A stretch of 64,000 bases of DNA from Aquiluna sp. (GCA_021741585.1 JAIOXN010000001.1:859059-923058); one strand, 5' to 3'; positions 11,064-20,925 are shown, counted from the stretch's first letter. Notes: generated by a model not told the origin, from the sequence alone. Made by a program: numbers and translations.

Positions 11064-13028
11064 ATGGATCTCAACGAAGACATTCAATTAGACGTTCACG
11101 AAATCGGCGAGAGGGTACTTGGCCGCTGGGCCGATATTCGTCGCCACACCAGATCGGTAATCGCTCAAAAGCAACTTTTCAAGGTTGAAGGCGAGAACTA
11201 TCACGACCACCGCGAGCGAGTCCTCAAGAACCTAAAGACTCTCGTCGCAGACGGCGCCACCCAATACGGGTTCCCTGCTGAGCTTGGTGGTGAGCGAAAC
11301 CCAGGTGGTTCGCTTTCGAGCTTCGAAGAGCTGGTCTTTGCGGACCCATCCCTACAGATTAAATTCGGTGTGCAGTGGGGCCTCTTCGGTTCCGCAATTC
11401 TCTATCTCGGTACCGACTACCACCACAAAACCTTCCTGCCAGGTGCTGTAAACCTGGAGACCCCTGGGGCTTTTGCCATGACCGAGACTGGTCACGGTTC
11501 GGACGTTGCCTCTATTGGCACAACTGCAACCTTCGATGAGGCAACCGGTGAGTTTGTGATCAACACCCCAGATCGCCACAGCTATAAGGATTACCTGGGG
11601 AACGCAGCTAAGCACGGTGAAGCGGCTGTCGTCTTCGCTCAGCTTTATACCCAGGGCGAAAATCACGGTGTTCACGCATTCTTTGTCCCGATTCGCAAGA
11701 AGGGTAAGAACCTTCCAGGAATCCACTCTGAGGATGATGGCCTAAAGGGCGGCCTGAACGGCATCGACAATGGCCGCTTGGCTTTTGACCACGTGAGAAT
11801 CCCTAGAATAAATCTGCTGAATCGCTATGCCGATGTTTCAGAGGATGGCACTTACACATCCTCAATCGAATCACCGGGAAGGCGTTTCTTCACTCAACTT
11901 GGCGCACTGGTTCAGGGAAGAGTATCGCTAACCGGTGCGGTTGTTAATGCCCAGAAGCTGGCCTTGGATATTGCCGTTCGCTACGGCGAGCAGAGAAGGC
12001 AGTTCCCAAAACCAGACGGCACCGAGCAGGTCCTCATGGACTACGGGCGGCACCAAAGAAGGCTTTTGCCAAGAATCGCAAGCACTTATGCCCAGATCTT
12101 CGCGCACCAAGAGCTGCTGAACTCCTTCCACTCTGTTTTCTCAGGTGAGGACGAATCAGAAGAGGCAAGGCAAGACCTTGAAACCGTTGCCGCAGCCGCC
12201 AAGGCTCTAAGTACTTGGTATGCGTTGGACACTATTCAAGAGTCCAGGGAAGCTTGCGGTGGTCAAGGGTTTATGGCAGAGCACCGACTAGTTAGTCTCC
12301 GTGCTGACCTAGACGTCTACGTCACCTTCGAGGGTGACAACAACGTGCTGCTCCAGCTTGTCGCAAAGCGTCTTTTGGGAGATTATGCCAAGGCCTTCAA
12401 ATCCCCAGACTTTGGCACCCTGGCTCAATATGTAGCTGGACAGGCCGCCGACAGAGCAATTAACCGCGGTGGTTTGCGCGGCCTTGCCCAAAACATCATT
12501 GACTTTGGTTCGACCGGTAGGTCAATTGGCTTTGTGAAGGAAGAAGAGCACCAGCACCAGCTTTTGACTGACCGAGTCCACACCATGGTCGCCAACCTTG
12601 CAAACAAGCTCAAGCACTCCGGTCCTAAGGACAAAGACAAAGAGGCTGAGCTGTTCAACCGTCACCAAAACGATCTGATCCTTGCCGCTAGGGCACATGG
12701 TGAATTGATTTTGTGGGAGGCCTTCACCTCAGCCCTAAAGACAATCCATGATGCCGACTCCAAGAAAATTCTGACTTGGCTTAGAGACCTCTATGGATTC
12801 ACTCTGCTAGAGGAAAACATGGCTTGGTACCTGGTGAATGGTCGCATAAGTTCGGCACGCGCTGAGGCAATAACCGACTACATAGACGGCAGATTACTAC
12901 CGCGCCTAAGGCCGCATGCGCTGAGTTTGGTAGATGCATTCTTGCTCTCGCCAGAATTGGTTCGCACCAACCTCGCGTCCGACGAGGCAACAAGAAGAGC
13001 CACAATCGCAAACCTAGTGAGGTCCTAA
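11064..13028 (+). CDS. Acyl-CoA oxidase/dehydrogenase family protein
   Basis: First enzyme of beta-oxidation: FAD-dependent formation of the 2-enoyl-CoA. At 654 residues it has the long acyl-CoA oxidase layout rather than the 380-residue dehydrogenase. The FAD/substrate strand AMTETGHGSDV lies near 137-147, and the REACGGQGFMAEHRL block and TFEGDNNVLLQLVAKRLL (with the base-like Glu) near 400-440. A C-terminal oxidase-like helical domain follows. Whether it passes electrons to oxygen or to ETF cannot be read. First gene of a three-gene operon: its stop overlaps the thiolase start by 1 bp. Confidence 0.88.
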   Translation: MDLNEDIQLDVHEIGERVLGRWADIRRHTRSVIAQKQLFKVEGENYHDHRERVLKNLKTLVADGATQYGFPAELGGERNPGGSLSSFEELVFADPSLQIKFGVQWGLFGSAILYLGTDYHHKTFLPGAVNLETPGAFAMTETGHGSDVASIGTTATFDEATGEFVINTPDRHSYKDYLGNAAKHGEAAVVFAQLYTQGENHGVHAFFVPIRKKGKNLPGIHSEDDGLKGGLNGIDNGRLAFDHVRIPRINLLNRYADVSEDGTYTSSIESPGRRFFTQLGALVQGRVSLTGAVVNAQKLALDIAVRYGEQRRQFPKPDGTEQVLMDYGRHQRRLLPRIASTYAQIFAHQELLNSFHSVFSGEDESEEARQDLETVAAAAKALSTWYALDTIQESREACGGQGFMAEHRLVSLRADLDVYVTFEGDNNVLLQLVAKRLLGDYAKAFKSPDFGTLAQYVAGQAADRAINRGGLRGLAQNIIDFGSTGRSIGFVKEEEHQHQLLTDRVHTMVANLANKLKHSGPKDKDKEAELFNRHQNDLILAARAHGELILWEAFTSALKTIHDADSKKILTWLRDLYGFTLLEENMAWYLVNGRISSARAEAITDYIDGRLLPRLRPHALSLVDAFLLSPELVRTNLASDEATRRATIANLVRS

Positions 13029-14218
13029 TGCAAAACCAAGAGGTCTATTTCATCGATGGAGTTAGAACCCCATTTGGTAAAGCCGGAGAGAAAGGCGTCT
13101 ACTGGAACACCAGGGCGGATGACCTAGTGGTCAAGGCCATGATCGGCCTTTTGGACCGCCACCCAGATCTGCCTCGCGAAGCCATTGATGATGTTGCCAT
13201 TGCAGCAACCACTCAACAGGGTGATCAAGGACTGACGATTGGCCGCACGGCCGCAATCCTTGCCGGGTTGCCACAATCCGTCCCGGGCTTCGCGATTGAC
13301 AGGATGTGTGCCGGTGCGATGACTTCGGTAACTACAACCGGAAGCGCCATTGGTATTGGTGCATACGATCTGACTCTTGCCGGTGGTGTTGAGCACATGG
13401 GGCGCCACCCAATGGGATTCAATGCTGACCCAAACCCAAGGTTCCTCTCCGAGAAGCTTGTCTCTCCAGATGCTCTCAACATGGGTTGCACCGCAGAAAA
13501 GATTCACGATCGCTTCCCTCATTTGACCAAGGAGCGTGCAGATGCATTTGCGGTTGGCTCTCAACAAAAGGCGGCGCTCGCATACCAAGAGGGCAAGATT
13601 CAGCCAGATTTGATACCGGTTTCAGCAGGTGGACCAAATGGCTGGAACTTGGTCACTCAGGACGAACTGATGCGACCAGAATCAACCCTTGAGGGCATGC
13701 AGGGGCTAAAGACCCCATTCCGCGCGCATGGAAAAGTCACCGCTGGCAATGCATCTCCACTCACCGACGGAGCAACGATGTCGCTTCTCGGCGGTGAAAG
13801 AGCCATTGCCGAATATGGCCTAAAGCCAAAGATGAAGATGGTTTCTTTTGCCTTTGCAGGTGTTGAACCGGAGATCATGGGCATCGGACCCATTCCATCG
13901 ACCGAGAAGGCACTCAAGAAGGCCGGACTTTCCATTGAGGATATCGGCCTCTTTGAGATCAACGAGGCTTTTGCGATTCAAGTGCTCTCCTTCCTTGATC
14001 ACTTTGGTATCAAAGACGACGATGCCAGGGTCAATAAGTGGGGAGGCGCTATCGCCTTTGGTCACCCACTTGCATCTTCCGGAGTTAGGTTGATGAACCA
14101 ACTTGCCGGACAGTTTGCTCTTCATCCAGAAGTGAAATACGGACTGACAACCATGTGTATTGGCCTTGGAATGGGCGGCACGGTTATTTGGGAAAACACC
14201 GGATACAGGGGTCGCTAA
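13028..14218 (+). CDS. fadA: Acetyl-CoA acyltransferase (thiolase)
   Basis: Last step of beta-oxidation: cleaves 3-ketoacyl-CoA with CoA. 396 residues with the nucleophile Cys94 (DRMCAGAM), NEAFAIQ with the catalytic-loop Asn near 315, GHPLASSG with the active-site His, and CIGLGMGGT with the C-terminal catalytic Cys. The ATG overlaps the stop of the oxidase gene (TAATG), so translation is coupled. The same junction occurs with the downstream FadB-type gene. The three gene products complete one beta-oxidation spiral. Confidence 0.95.
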   Translation: MQNQEVYFIDGVRTPFGKAGEKGVYWNTRADDLVVKAMIGLLDRHPDLPREAIDDVAIAATTQQGDQGLTIGRTAAILAGLPQSVPGFAIDRMCAGAMTSVTTTGSAIGIGAYDLTLAGGVEHMGRHPMGFNADPNPRFLSEKLVSPDALNMGCTAEKIHDRFPHLTKERADAFAVGSQQKAALAYQEGKIQPDLIPVSAGGPNGWNLVTQDELMRPESTLEGMQGLKTPFRAHGKVTAGNASPLTDGATMSLLGGERAIAEYGLKPKMKMVSFAFAGVEPEIMGIGPIPSTEKALKKAGLSIEDIGLFEINEAFAIQVLSFLDHFGIKDDDARVNKWGGAIAFGHPLASSGVRLMNQLAGQFALHPEVKYGLTTMCIGLGMGGTVIWENTGYRGR

Positions 14219-16335
14219 TGGAAAAGTACCAGCCACTTTTGCGTGACGATGAGATCGTCACAAATAGCTTTGTATCCGACATCAAAATGCCATCCGGCAG
14301 GACGATTGCCCTTCTCACCCTGGATAACGGCGAGGATCACACCCGCCCAAACACCCTTGGCCCAAAGACACTGATTCAGTTCGCCGAGAAACTAGACGAA
14401 CTCAAAGAAAGAGCTAAGAACAAGGAAATCCACGGAGTAGCCATCACCGGTAAGCCTTATTACCTTGCAGCTGGGGCGGATCTCTCAAAGGTTCACGAGA
14501 TTCAAGATCGAAACGTTGGAAGGTTGATCGCAGAGCTTGGGCACTATGCCCTCGGAAAGCTTTCCGACGTTGGGGTTCCTAGCTTTGTCTTTGTGAATGG
14601 CTTGGCTCTTGGAGGCGGTTTGGAAATCGCACTAAATGCCGATTACCGAACCGTGAATCAATCAGCTCCGGCAATTGCATTGCCCGAGGTTTTTCTTGGT
14701 CTGATTCCAGGTTGGGGCGGGGCATATCTGCTTCCAAACCTGATCGGTATCAAGAACGCGCTAAAGGTGATCATTGAGAATCCGCTCAAGCAGAACCGCA
14801 TGCTCAAGCCCGAAGATGCCCTTGAACTGGGCATTGTTGATGTGATGTTTGATTCGCCTCGGTTCCTAGAGGAGTCCCTAGCCTGGGCGGATTCCGTAAT
14901 TGCCGGCAAGAAGATCAAGCGCAAGAACGAAGCCGGAGCAATCGAGAAGGCGACCATCTGGGGACCAGCGGTTTCAATCGCCAAGTCCATGGTTGAAGAG
15001 AAATTGGGCAAGGTCCCGCTTGCTCCATATGCCGCGCTGGAACTTCTTGCTAAGGCCAAAGGTGGCAATAAGGAAGAGGCCTTCATCCGCGAGGATCAAG
15101 CAATCTCAGACCTGATTGCATCCGATCAGTTCCGTGCATCAATCTATGCCTTCAACCTGGTTCAAAAGCACGCCAAGCGCCCATCCGGCGCTCCAGATCC
15201 AAAGCTTGCAACACCTGTCACCAAGGTTGGTGTCCTGGGAGCAGGGTTGATGGCATCTCAGTTCGCCCTGTTGTTTTTGCGCCGATTAGAAGTGCCGGTT
15301 GTAATTACCGATGTCTCTCAGGAGCGAATCGACAAGGGGCTTTCATATATTCGGGAAGAGCTAGACAAGTTGGTTGCCAAGGGCAGGCTGTCAACCGATG
15401 ACCGCAATCGCTACTCGGGAAACCTCTCTGGTTCATTGGATTACCAAGCATTTGCCGATTGCGATTGGGTAATCGAAGCAGTCTTCGAAGAGTTAAAGAT
15501 CAAGCAGGATGTCTTCGCGAAGCTGGAGGAAGTCGTCCGAGAAGATTGCATACTTGCAACCAACACCTCCTCGTTGTCTGTTGATGCAATCGGGGCGAAA
15601 CTCAAGCACCCAGAACGCTTGGTTGGCTTCCACTTTTTCAATCCAGTAGCTGTCATGCCTTTGGTTGAGGTCGTCAATGCACCAAAGACCTCGGAACAGG
15701 CTGTCGCCACCGCAATGCGAGTCGCTAAAGATCTCAAAAAGACCGCAATCATCACCTCAGATTCAGCTGGCTTTGTGGTGAACAGGCTGCTTGGCTTCTT
15801 GCTGGGCGAGGCGATGAGGGCAGTTGATGAAGGCGCTAGCTTCGAGAAGGTCGCCGAAGCAATTGCACCACTTGGCCTCCCAATGAATCCTTTTGACCTG
15901 CTTGAACTAGTTGGTCTAAAGGTCGGAGCACACGTTCTGGATTCGATGCATGCATTCAACCAAGACCGCTTCTATGCAAGCGAGAATCTCCACAAGCTAG
16001 CCGAATACGGCAAGCTGCTTGAAAGAGATGGCAAGGGCAAGATAAAGGGCTACGACCAAAAAGCGATCGCAATTGTTGGTAACTCCGGCAACGGTGGCCG
16101 CTCTTCAGAGGAAATCTTTGAGTCAGTCAATCTAGGCCTTGCCAAAGAGGTCAAGCTGATGCTCGATGAGGGCGTGGTGCACTCCGCTCAGGATATCGAT
16201 TTGGGAATGATCATGGGTGCCGGTTGGCCATTCCACCTAGGCGGAATTACTCCATATCTTGATCGAAGCGGAGCTTCTGACAAGGCCTTTGGTGCAACCT
16301 TCCACAACCCAATGATTATTGGAGTTAGAGACTAA
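14218..16335 (+). CDS. fadB: Beta-oxidation multifunctional enzyme (enoyl-CoA hydratase/3-hydroxyacyl-CoA dehydrogenase)
   Basis: 705 residues fusing a crotonase domain (about 1-270; oxyanion loops AAGADLSK and GLALGGGLEIAL) to an NAD-binding 3-hydroxyacyl-CoA dehydrogenase (GVLGAGLMASQFALLFLRR near 335; HFFNPVAVMPLVEVV near 475). A C-terminal helical domain follows. Together they hydrate enoyl-CoA and oxidise 3-hydroxyacyl-CoA. The ATG overlaps the thiolase stop by 1 bp (TAATG). An in-frame ATG 63 bp upstream lies within the thiolase and is unlikely. The final 4 bp overlap the convergent oxidoreductase. Confidence 0.95.
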   Translation: MEKYQPLLRDDEIVTNSFVSDIKMPSGRTIALLTLDNGEDHTRPNTLGPKTLIQFAEKLDELKERAKNKEIHGVAITGKPYYLAAGADLSKVHEIQDRNVGRLIAELGHYALGKLSDVGVPSFVFVNGLALGGGLEIALNADYRTVNQSAPAIALPEVFLGLIPGWGGAYLLPNLIGIKNALKVIIENPLKQNRMLKPEDALELGIVDVMFDSPRFLEESLAWADSVIAGKKIKRKNEAGAIEKATIWGPAVSIAKSMVEEKLGKVPLAPYAALELLAKAKGGNKEEAFIREDQAISDLIASDQFRASIYAFNLVQKHAKRPSGAPDPKLATPVTKVGVLGAGLMASQFALLFLRRLEVPVVITDVSQERIDKGLSYIREELDKLVAKGRLSTDDRNRYSGNLSGSLDYQAFADCDWVIEAVFEELKIKQDVFAKLEEVVREDCILATNTSSLSVDAIGAKLKHPERLVGFHFFNPVAVMPLVEVVNAPKTSEQAVATAMRVAKDLKKTAIITSDSAGFVVNRLLGFLLGEAMRAVDEGASFEKVAEAIAPLGLPMNPFDLLELVGLKVGAHVLDSMHAFNQDRFYASENLHKLAEYGKLLERDGKGKIKGYDQKAIAIVGNSGNGGRSSEEIFESVNLGLAKEVKLMLDEGVVHSAQDIDLGMIMGAGWPFHLGGITPYLDRSGASDKAFGATFHNPMIIGVRD

Positions 16336-17351
16336 AAGGGATTTGCGCCAATCAACTCGGTTATTTCCTGAGCAACCCTGATGTTCTCAATTGTGTCGTG
16401 GTGGTTATGGACAGGGGACTCAAGCAATCCTTCTGAGACGTATTTGGCAAAGTAGGTTGCCTGGTAACTCAAACCCTCATGGCCAGCCACGCCAGTTTCA
16501 TCCAGCCAAGTTTCTTGAGTGAAGTAGAACTCTTTGTCGCGGAGCGAAATCCCGGATGGTGCAAGGAACGGTTCGTGGACCACAACCTGAGCCTTATCGA
16601 AAGAGCAGGCAGCGGTGATTGGTATCGATGAAATACCAGAAATTGTTAGTTGAGCTCTGCCACCATTTGCATATTCCAGAGTGACGTAGCTCTCCTCGTC
16701 CATGCCATCTGGTCGAACCTTGCCGGTGGCATGAATCTTGGTGGGGTTGCCCATGAACTGTTGTGCCATTGCGATTGGGTAGATGCCCATGTCAAAGACG
16801 ATTCCGCCGCCACCTTTTTTCCAAAGACGCTCAACACCGCGGTTGTCTGCTCCAAACGCGCTCACGAATAACTGCGGTTCACCCATTGAGCCCTCGACTA
16901 TTAGTCTGCGAATGATGTCAGACTGCGGCAAATACCTCGTCCACATCGCCTCCATGGCTAGAACCCCTTGGCTTTTGGCAAAATCAAACAGCTCTTTTGC
17001 TTGATGGGCGAAATAGGTGATTGGCTTCTCCACCAGAATGTGTTTTCCGGCTCTAAGTGCCAGCATTGCGTGCTCAAAGTGGTCACCCTGGTGACTGGCG
17101 ATGTAGATCGCATCGACCTCGGGGTCGGCAACCAAGGCCTCATAGTTTTCGTGCACCTTGGGAATATTGAACTTGTCTGCAAATTCTTGTGCCCGACCAG
17201 GGGTTCTAGATGCGACTGCCAAAAAGTTCTGTTTGGTGTGCTTTTGTACCGATCCAACAAAAACTTCGGCGATTCCGCCGGGCCCAATCACTCCCCACTT
17301 CAGAACCGGAACGGAGCTAGGGTCGATGATTTGCGGCATTGGAAGGCTCAT
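16332..17351 (-). CDS. Gfo/Idh/MocA family oxidoreductase
   Basis: 339-residue NAD(P)-dependent oxidoreductase. The N-terminal Rossmann fold has KWGVIGPGGIAEVFVGSV (about 18-35), and the EKPITYFAHQAKELFDFA segment near 105 carries the family lysine. The C-terminal half is the substrate-binding beta-sheet domain. Typical substrates are sugars, inositols or trans-dihydrodiols. The specific one is unknown. TAGAAT ends 6 nt before the ATG with no Shine-Dalgarno, so it looks leaderless. The ligase-like gene diverges from the same 70-bp region. Confidence 0.9.
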   Translation of the reverse strand: MSLPMPQIIDPSSVPVLKWGVIGPGGIAEVFVGSVQKHTKQNFLAVASRTPGRAQEFADKFNIPKVHENYEALVADPEVDAIYIASHQGDHFEHAMLALRAGKHILVEKPITYFAHQAKELFDFAKSQGVLAMEAMWTRYLPQSDIIRRLIVEGSMGEPQLFVSAFGADNRGVERLWKKGGGGIVFDMGIYPIAMAQQFMGNPTKIHATGKVRPDGMDEESYVTLEYANGGRAQLTISGISSIPITAACSFDKAQVVVHEPFLAPSGISLRDKEFYFTQETWLDETGVAGHEGLSYQATYFAKYVSEGLLESPVHNHHDTIENIRVAQEITELIGANPF

Positions 17352-17423
17352 TCAAGGATTCTAAGCCTGTATCCTTTTGTATCCAGGCTGAAAGCAAAAA
17401 CCAACGGCCCCTTAGGACCAAAA

Positions 17424-18794
17424 ATTACCTCAACGATCCCAATTACCCAGCCCATCCGGATCCCATTTGATGGCAGAAGCCGCAAATACCGTGCCGGTAT
17501 TTGGCTGGCCTACCCGGGGTTATTCTTGGTTCTCGCTGGAGATGCCGTCCGCTATTCAATTGGTTGGTTTGGTTGGGGGGTCTTGGTTGTTGTCTTGGTC
17601 ACTGCAACGATCGGTTTTCTAGCAGTCAACAACCCGATAAAGACTCTCGCGAGAATCCCTGTTCCGCTTTTTGTGCTCTTTGGTTTGATGATCGCTTCTT
17701 TGATCTGGTCTCAATATCGTCCACAGACTCTAATGTCCCTAGGGATGCAAATCGGGGCGAGCCTATTTGCTTTGTTCTTGGCCAACCAGTTTGGCTGGCG
17801 CCAGCTGCTGAACATTTTGGCTAACACCATCAGGGCGATTTTGGTGAGCTCTTTGATTTTCGAGTTGATCGCCGCAGTATTTGGTCCGATCAAACCGCTT
17901 TTCCCAAACTATGAGGGGGATACCCCTCCTGCTCCAGCTTATTTCTGGTCCCAGGGAAACCTATTTGATGGGGATCGGATCCAGGGCATTGTTGGCAATG
18001 CCAACCTAATCGCTTTCGTTGCAGTGCTAGGTGCTCTGCTGTTTTTGGTTGAGGCAATCGTTACCCATAAAAAACGCTGGGTTCCAGCCTCCTCATTGTT
18101 GTTGGCGATTCTGCTCGCGGCTCTAGCAAAGAGTGCCGGAATGACTGTCGCCCTAGTAATTATCTTGTTTGCAGCGGCAGTTGCAATCTTCGCCGAAGGG
18201 CGAGACCGCAACTCGCGTCACAAGATCTACAAGCGCGCTATCGCTTTTGGCGCTTTCTCAACCCTGATTGCATTGGTGTATCGAGTCGAGCTGTTTGAGC
18301 TTCTGGGCAAATCACCCGACGCCTCGGGCCGAGGATATATCTGGGGCAAAGTCTTGGATTTGATTTGGGAGAAGCCACTCGAAGGTTGGGGTTGGATTGG
18401 CTATTGGATTCCCGGAATCGAGCCTTATGAAGGCTTGATTGTGATTAGCGGCGTGCCTATGTATCAGGCACATAATGCCTTTTTAGATATCTGGTTGCAG
18501 CTTGGCATCATCGGTCTGATTGCGCTTTTATGGCTGTTGCTCTCAAGTTTTGTAAGGCTTTGGGCCGTTGCCGTCCGTCACACCAACCCGCTTTATCTCT
18601 ACCCACTCTTTATCTTCTTGGTAATTGCGGCCCAGTCGCTTACCGAATCTCGCTTGCTTATTGAGGCGGCTTGGATTTTGTTGGTTTTGGTTGCTACCAA
18701 GTCAAGAGAACCATTTGCTGAGCTCGAGCCTTTGGGCAGAACTTCAAAGCGCTTGAAATTACTTCGGGCTCCCTTGAAGCTGTTCAAACGTTGA
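17424..18794 (+). CDS. O-antigen ligase/polymerase-like membrane protein
   Basis: About 456 residues with ten or more hydrophobic helices and a long outer loop containing DASGRGYIWGKVLDLIWEKPLEGWGWIGYW and AHNAFLDIWLQLG, the pattern of the Wzy_C/WaaL ligase family. It probably polymerises or attaches a surface glycan. The frame has no ATG or GTG in the expected region. I place the start at an ATT preceded 6 nt upstream by AGGA. A CTG at 17388 or a TTG inside helix 1 are alternatives. It ends at a strong shared terminator. Confidence 0.7.
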   Translation: MTSTIPITQPIRIPFDGRSRKYRAGIWLAYPGLFLVLAGDAVRYSIGWFGWGVLVVVLVTATIGFLAVNNPIKTLARIPVPLFVLFGLMIASLIWSQYRPQTLMSLGMQIGASLFALFLANQFGWRQLLNILANTIRAILVSSLIFELIAAVFGPIKPLFPNYEGDTPPAPAYFWSQGNLFDGDRIQGIVGNANLIAFVAVLGALLFLVEAIVTHKKRWVPASSLLLAILLAALAKSAGMTVALVIILFAAAVAIFAEGRDRNSRHKIYKRAIAFGAFSTLIALVYRVELFELLGKSPDASGRGYIWGKVLDLIWEKPLEGWGWIGYWIPGIEPYEGLIVISGVPMYQAHNAFLDIWLQLGIIGLIALLWLLLSSFVRLWAVAVRHTNPLYLYPLFIFLVIAAQSLTESRLLIEAAWILLVLVATKSREPFAELEPLGRTSKRLKLLRAPLKLFKR

Positions 18795-18820
18795 TTCTTC
18801 AAACTATTTGACCAAAAAGA

Positions 18821-18846
18821 AAGGCCCTGGGTTTCCCCAGGGCCTT
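18821..18846. terminator. Bidirectional terminator
   Basis: An 11-bp perfect stem (AAGGCCCTGGG with CCCAGGGCCTT) and TTTC loop, with T-rich DNA on the plus side (CACTTTT) and A-rich DNA before it that gives T-rich RNA on the minus side. It lies between the convergent ligase-like gene and the PTS operon and can serve both. Confidence 0.88.
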
Positions 18847-18861
18847 CACTTTTAATGGTTG

Positions 18862-19989
18862 TTATGCAGCAACCTTGTTGCCGATGTTCTTTGCAACCAA
18901 AACAAGCAGTGCAGTAACGACTGTACCGATTGCGATTGCTAGAACATAGGTGAACCAGTCGCTCACAAGTGGGAATACGAAGATTCCACCGTGTGGAGCG
19001 CGTAGCTCGTTGCCGAATAGGGCAACTAGAGCACCGGTGATACCGGAACCAACCATGATCGATGGGATAACGCGGGCTGGGTCAGCAGCGGCGAATGGAA
19101 TTGCACCCTCAGAGATGAATGATGCACCCAATAGCCATGCAGCCTTGCCGTTCTCCTGCTCGGACTCGCTGAACGCCTTCTTGCGAAGGTTGGTTGCAAG
19201 TGCAAGACCTAGTGGAGGAGTCATACCAGCTGCCATAACGATCGCCATGATCTGGAACTCGGTTGCTGACGCAGCAGCACCTGCAGTTGCAAGACCGGTA
19301 ACAGCGAAGGTGTAAGCAACCTTGTTAACTGGACCACCCATGTCGAATGCCATCATCAGACCAAGGATTAGACCTAGGACTGCAAGTGCACCACCGGATA
19401 GACCGTTTAGCCATGAGGTTAGACCATTCACCAATGCTGAGATTGGGGCCTTTAGAACCAAAACCATTACCAAACCGGTGATGATTGTTGAGAACAGTGG
19501 GTTCACAACTACTGGCATAACAGGCTTGATCCAGTTGGCAACCTTCCAGCGGCTGATCCATAGAGCAACACCACCAGCCAAGAAACCACCAAGGATTGCA
19601 CCCAAGAAGCCGGTGCCGGTTCCCAGTGGGTTTCCGTCTAGACCGGTTGCAAGAACACCAGCAACGAATCCTGGAACCAATCCTGGGCGGTCAGCGATTG
19701 CGTAAGCAATGTAACCGGCTAGAACTGGAACGAAGAATGCGAAGGCAGCCTTACCAAACCAGAAGATAATGAATGCCCAGTTACCGATTGATAGAAGGTT
19801 GAATCCGTCAGCGGATACACCCATCTTCTCTGCATCGTAGGCGTGAATGCCGTCAGTTCCGTACCCGATTGAACCGAGTAGGAATCCGATGGCAATAAGG
19901 ATTCCACCTGCTGCAACAAATGGGATCATGTATGAAACACCAGTCATCAACCATTGACGAATCTTGGTGCCTGTGCTTGCGCTAGTCAC
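18862..19989 (-). CDS. Fructose-type PTS membrane component EIIC
   Basis: 375-residue sugar permease of a phosphotransferase system. Eight or more membrane helices, with SYMIPFVAAGGILIAIGF at the start, the PVLAGYIAYAIADRPGLVPGFVAG loop, and GAIPFAAADPARVIPSIMVGSGITGAL near 280, all characteristic of the fructose EIIC family. Last gene of a IIA-IIB-IIC operon, 58 bp after IIB. EI and HPr are not in the window. The substrate is probably fructose but could be a related hexose or polyol. Confidence 0.9.
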   Translation of the reverse strand: MTSASTGTKIRQWLMTGVSYMIPFVAAGGILIAIGFLLGSIGYGTDGIHAYDAEKMGVSADGFNLLSIGNWAFIIFWFGKAAFAFFVPVLAGYIAYAIADRPGLVPGFVAGVLATGLDGNPLGTGTGFLGAILGGFLAGGVALWISRWKVANWIKPVMPVVVNPLFSTIITGLVMVLVLKAPISALVNGLTSWLNGLSGGALAVLGLILGLMMAFDMGGPVNKVAYTFAVTGLATAGAAASATEFQIMAIVMAAGMTPPLGLALATNLRKKAFSESEQENGKAAWLLGASFISEGAIPFAAADPARVIPSIMVGSGITGALVALFGNELRAPHGGIFVFPLVSDWFTYVLAIAIGTVVTALLVLVAKNIGNKVAA

Positions 19990-20047
19990 TATGGGCCTCC
20001 TATAGCTCCATTGCTACTATCCAAAAAGCTTTTGCTATCTGGATTTG

Positions 20048-20473
20048 TTACTTTTTGCCGAATAGGCCTCCGAAGAAGCCACCCTTCTTCTCTTTTGAAT
20101 CAGAAGGAGTCTTTTCTTCCGCAGCCTTAGCCGGGGCAGCTTCCCCAACTTTGGCAGCGGTACCATCGGCAGCTGCCTGAAGCACCTGCTCGATGAGTTC
20201 TGTTGCGCCCTTCATTGCCTTGGCAACGCCAACTTGAATGTATGGCTTGCCGTTGAAGCGGGCACGGTCTTTCACCTCTAGGTCGACAGCGAAGATAACC
20301 GCGTCAGCCGAATCAATAACCTCTTGCTTGAAGGGGTTTGATCCAGCCGAACCCTGAGTCTCAACCAAAACCTCGTGGCCAAGCTTCTTACCTGCCTGCT
20401 CAAGAGCCTCGGCAGCCATGTAGGTGTGGGCAATTCCTGTGATGCAAGATGTTACGCAAACGATTTTTGCCAT
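20048..20473 (-). CDS. Fructose-type PTS component EIIB
   Basis: Phosphocarrier domain that takes phosphate from EIIA and gives it to the sugar during transport. 141 residues. The phosphorylatable cysteine is Cys10 in TSCITGIAHTYMAAEAL, where the common Cys-Pro is Cys-Ile. The compact domain ends near residue 100. A tail of about 40 residues follows, Ala/Lys/Glu-rich and ending GGFFGGLFGKK, perhaps the remnant of the linker seen in fused IIBC proteins. Its start overlaps the last base of the IIA gene. Confidence 0.9.
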   Translation of the reverse strand: MAKIVCVTSCITGIAHTYMAAEALEQAGKKLGHEVLVETQGSAGSNPFKQEVIDSADAVIFAVDLEVKDRARFNGKPYIQVGVAKAMKGATELIEQVLQAAADGTAAKVGEAAPAKAAEEKTPSDSKEKKGGFFGGLFGKK

Positions 20474-20925
20474 TATTTCTGGACCTCCTGGGTCACGATT
20501 TGTGCGATTTGGGCTGGGTCGGTTTCGGCACGCAAGCGATCACGGAATTCCTCGTGCATGATCTTGCGTGCTAGCGAACCGAGAATCTCGAGGTGAGTGT
20601 TCTCACCTGATGCAGGAGCTGCAATCAGGAAAATCAAGTGTGATGGCCCATCGTCCGCACCAAAGTCAATTCCTTTGGTGGTGGTTGCCACTGCAACTGA
20701 TGGGACGGTTACCAAATCACTCTGAGCGTGGGGGATGGCAACGCCACCTTCAATGCCGGTGGGGAAGTGTTCCTCACGAGCCGCGACAGCGGCTAAATAA
20801 TCATCCAGGGATGTTAGGCGGCCAGCATCAATCAGCTTTTCGGCGAGCATGCGAACCGCCTCTTCTTTAGTAGAGGCGTCGATCTCAACGATGACGATTT
20901 CAGGCGTTGTTATGGGTTGTGACAT
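20473..20925 (-). CDS. Fructose/mannitol-type PTS component EIIA
   Basis: 150-residue EIIA domain, phosphorylated by HPr. The active histidine lies in GGVAIPHAQSD near residue 67, and FLIAAPASGENTHLEILGSLARKI is the usual C-terminal block. First gene of the operon, starting at an ATG preceded by GAGGG. The three PTS domains are on separate genes rather than fused. Upstream DNA holds two possible operators. Confidence 0.9.
   Translation of the reverse strand: MSQPITTPEIVIVEIDASTKEEAVRMLAEKLIDAGRLTSLDDYLAAVAAREEHFPTGIEGGVAIPHAQSDLVTVPSVAVATTTKGIDFGADDGPSHLIFLIAAPASGENTHLEILGSLARKIMHEEFRDRLRAETDPAQIAQIVTQEVQK

Noticed and set aside
16968-17423. N-terminal extension of the O-antigen-ligase-like protein
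   Set aside because: It runs antisense inside the Gfo/Idh/MocA gene and shows no membrane or family features. Real homology begins near the first helix.
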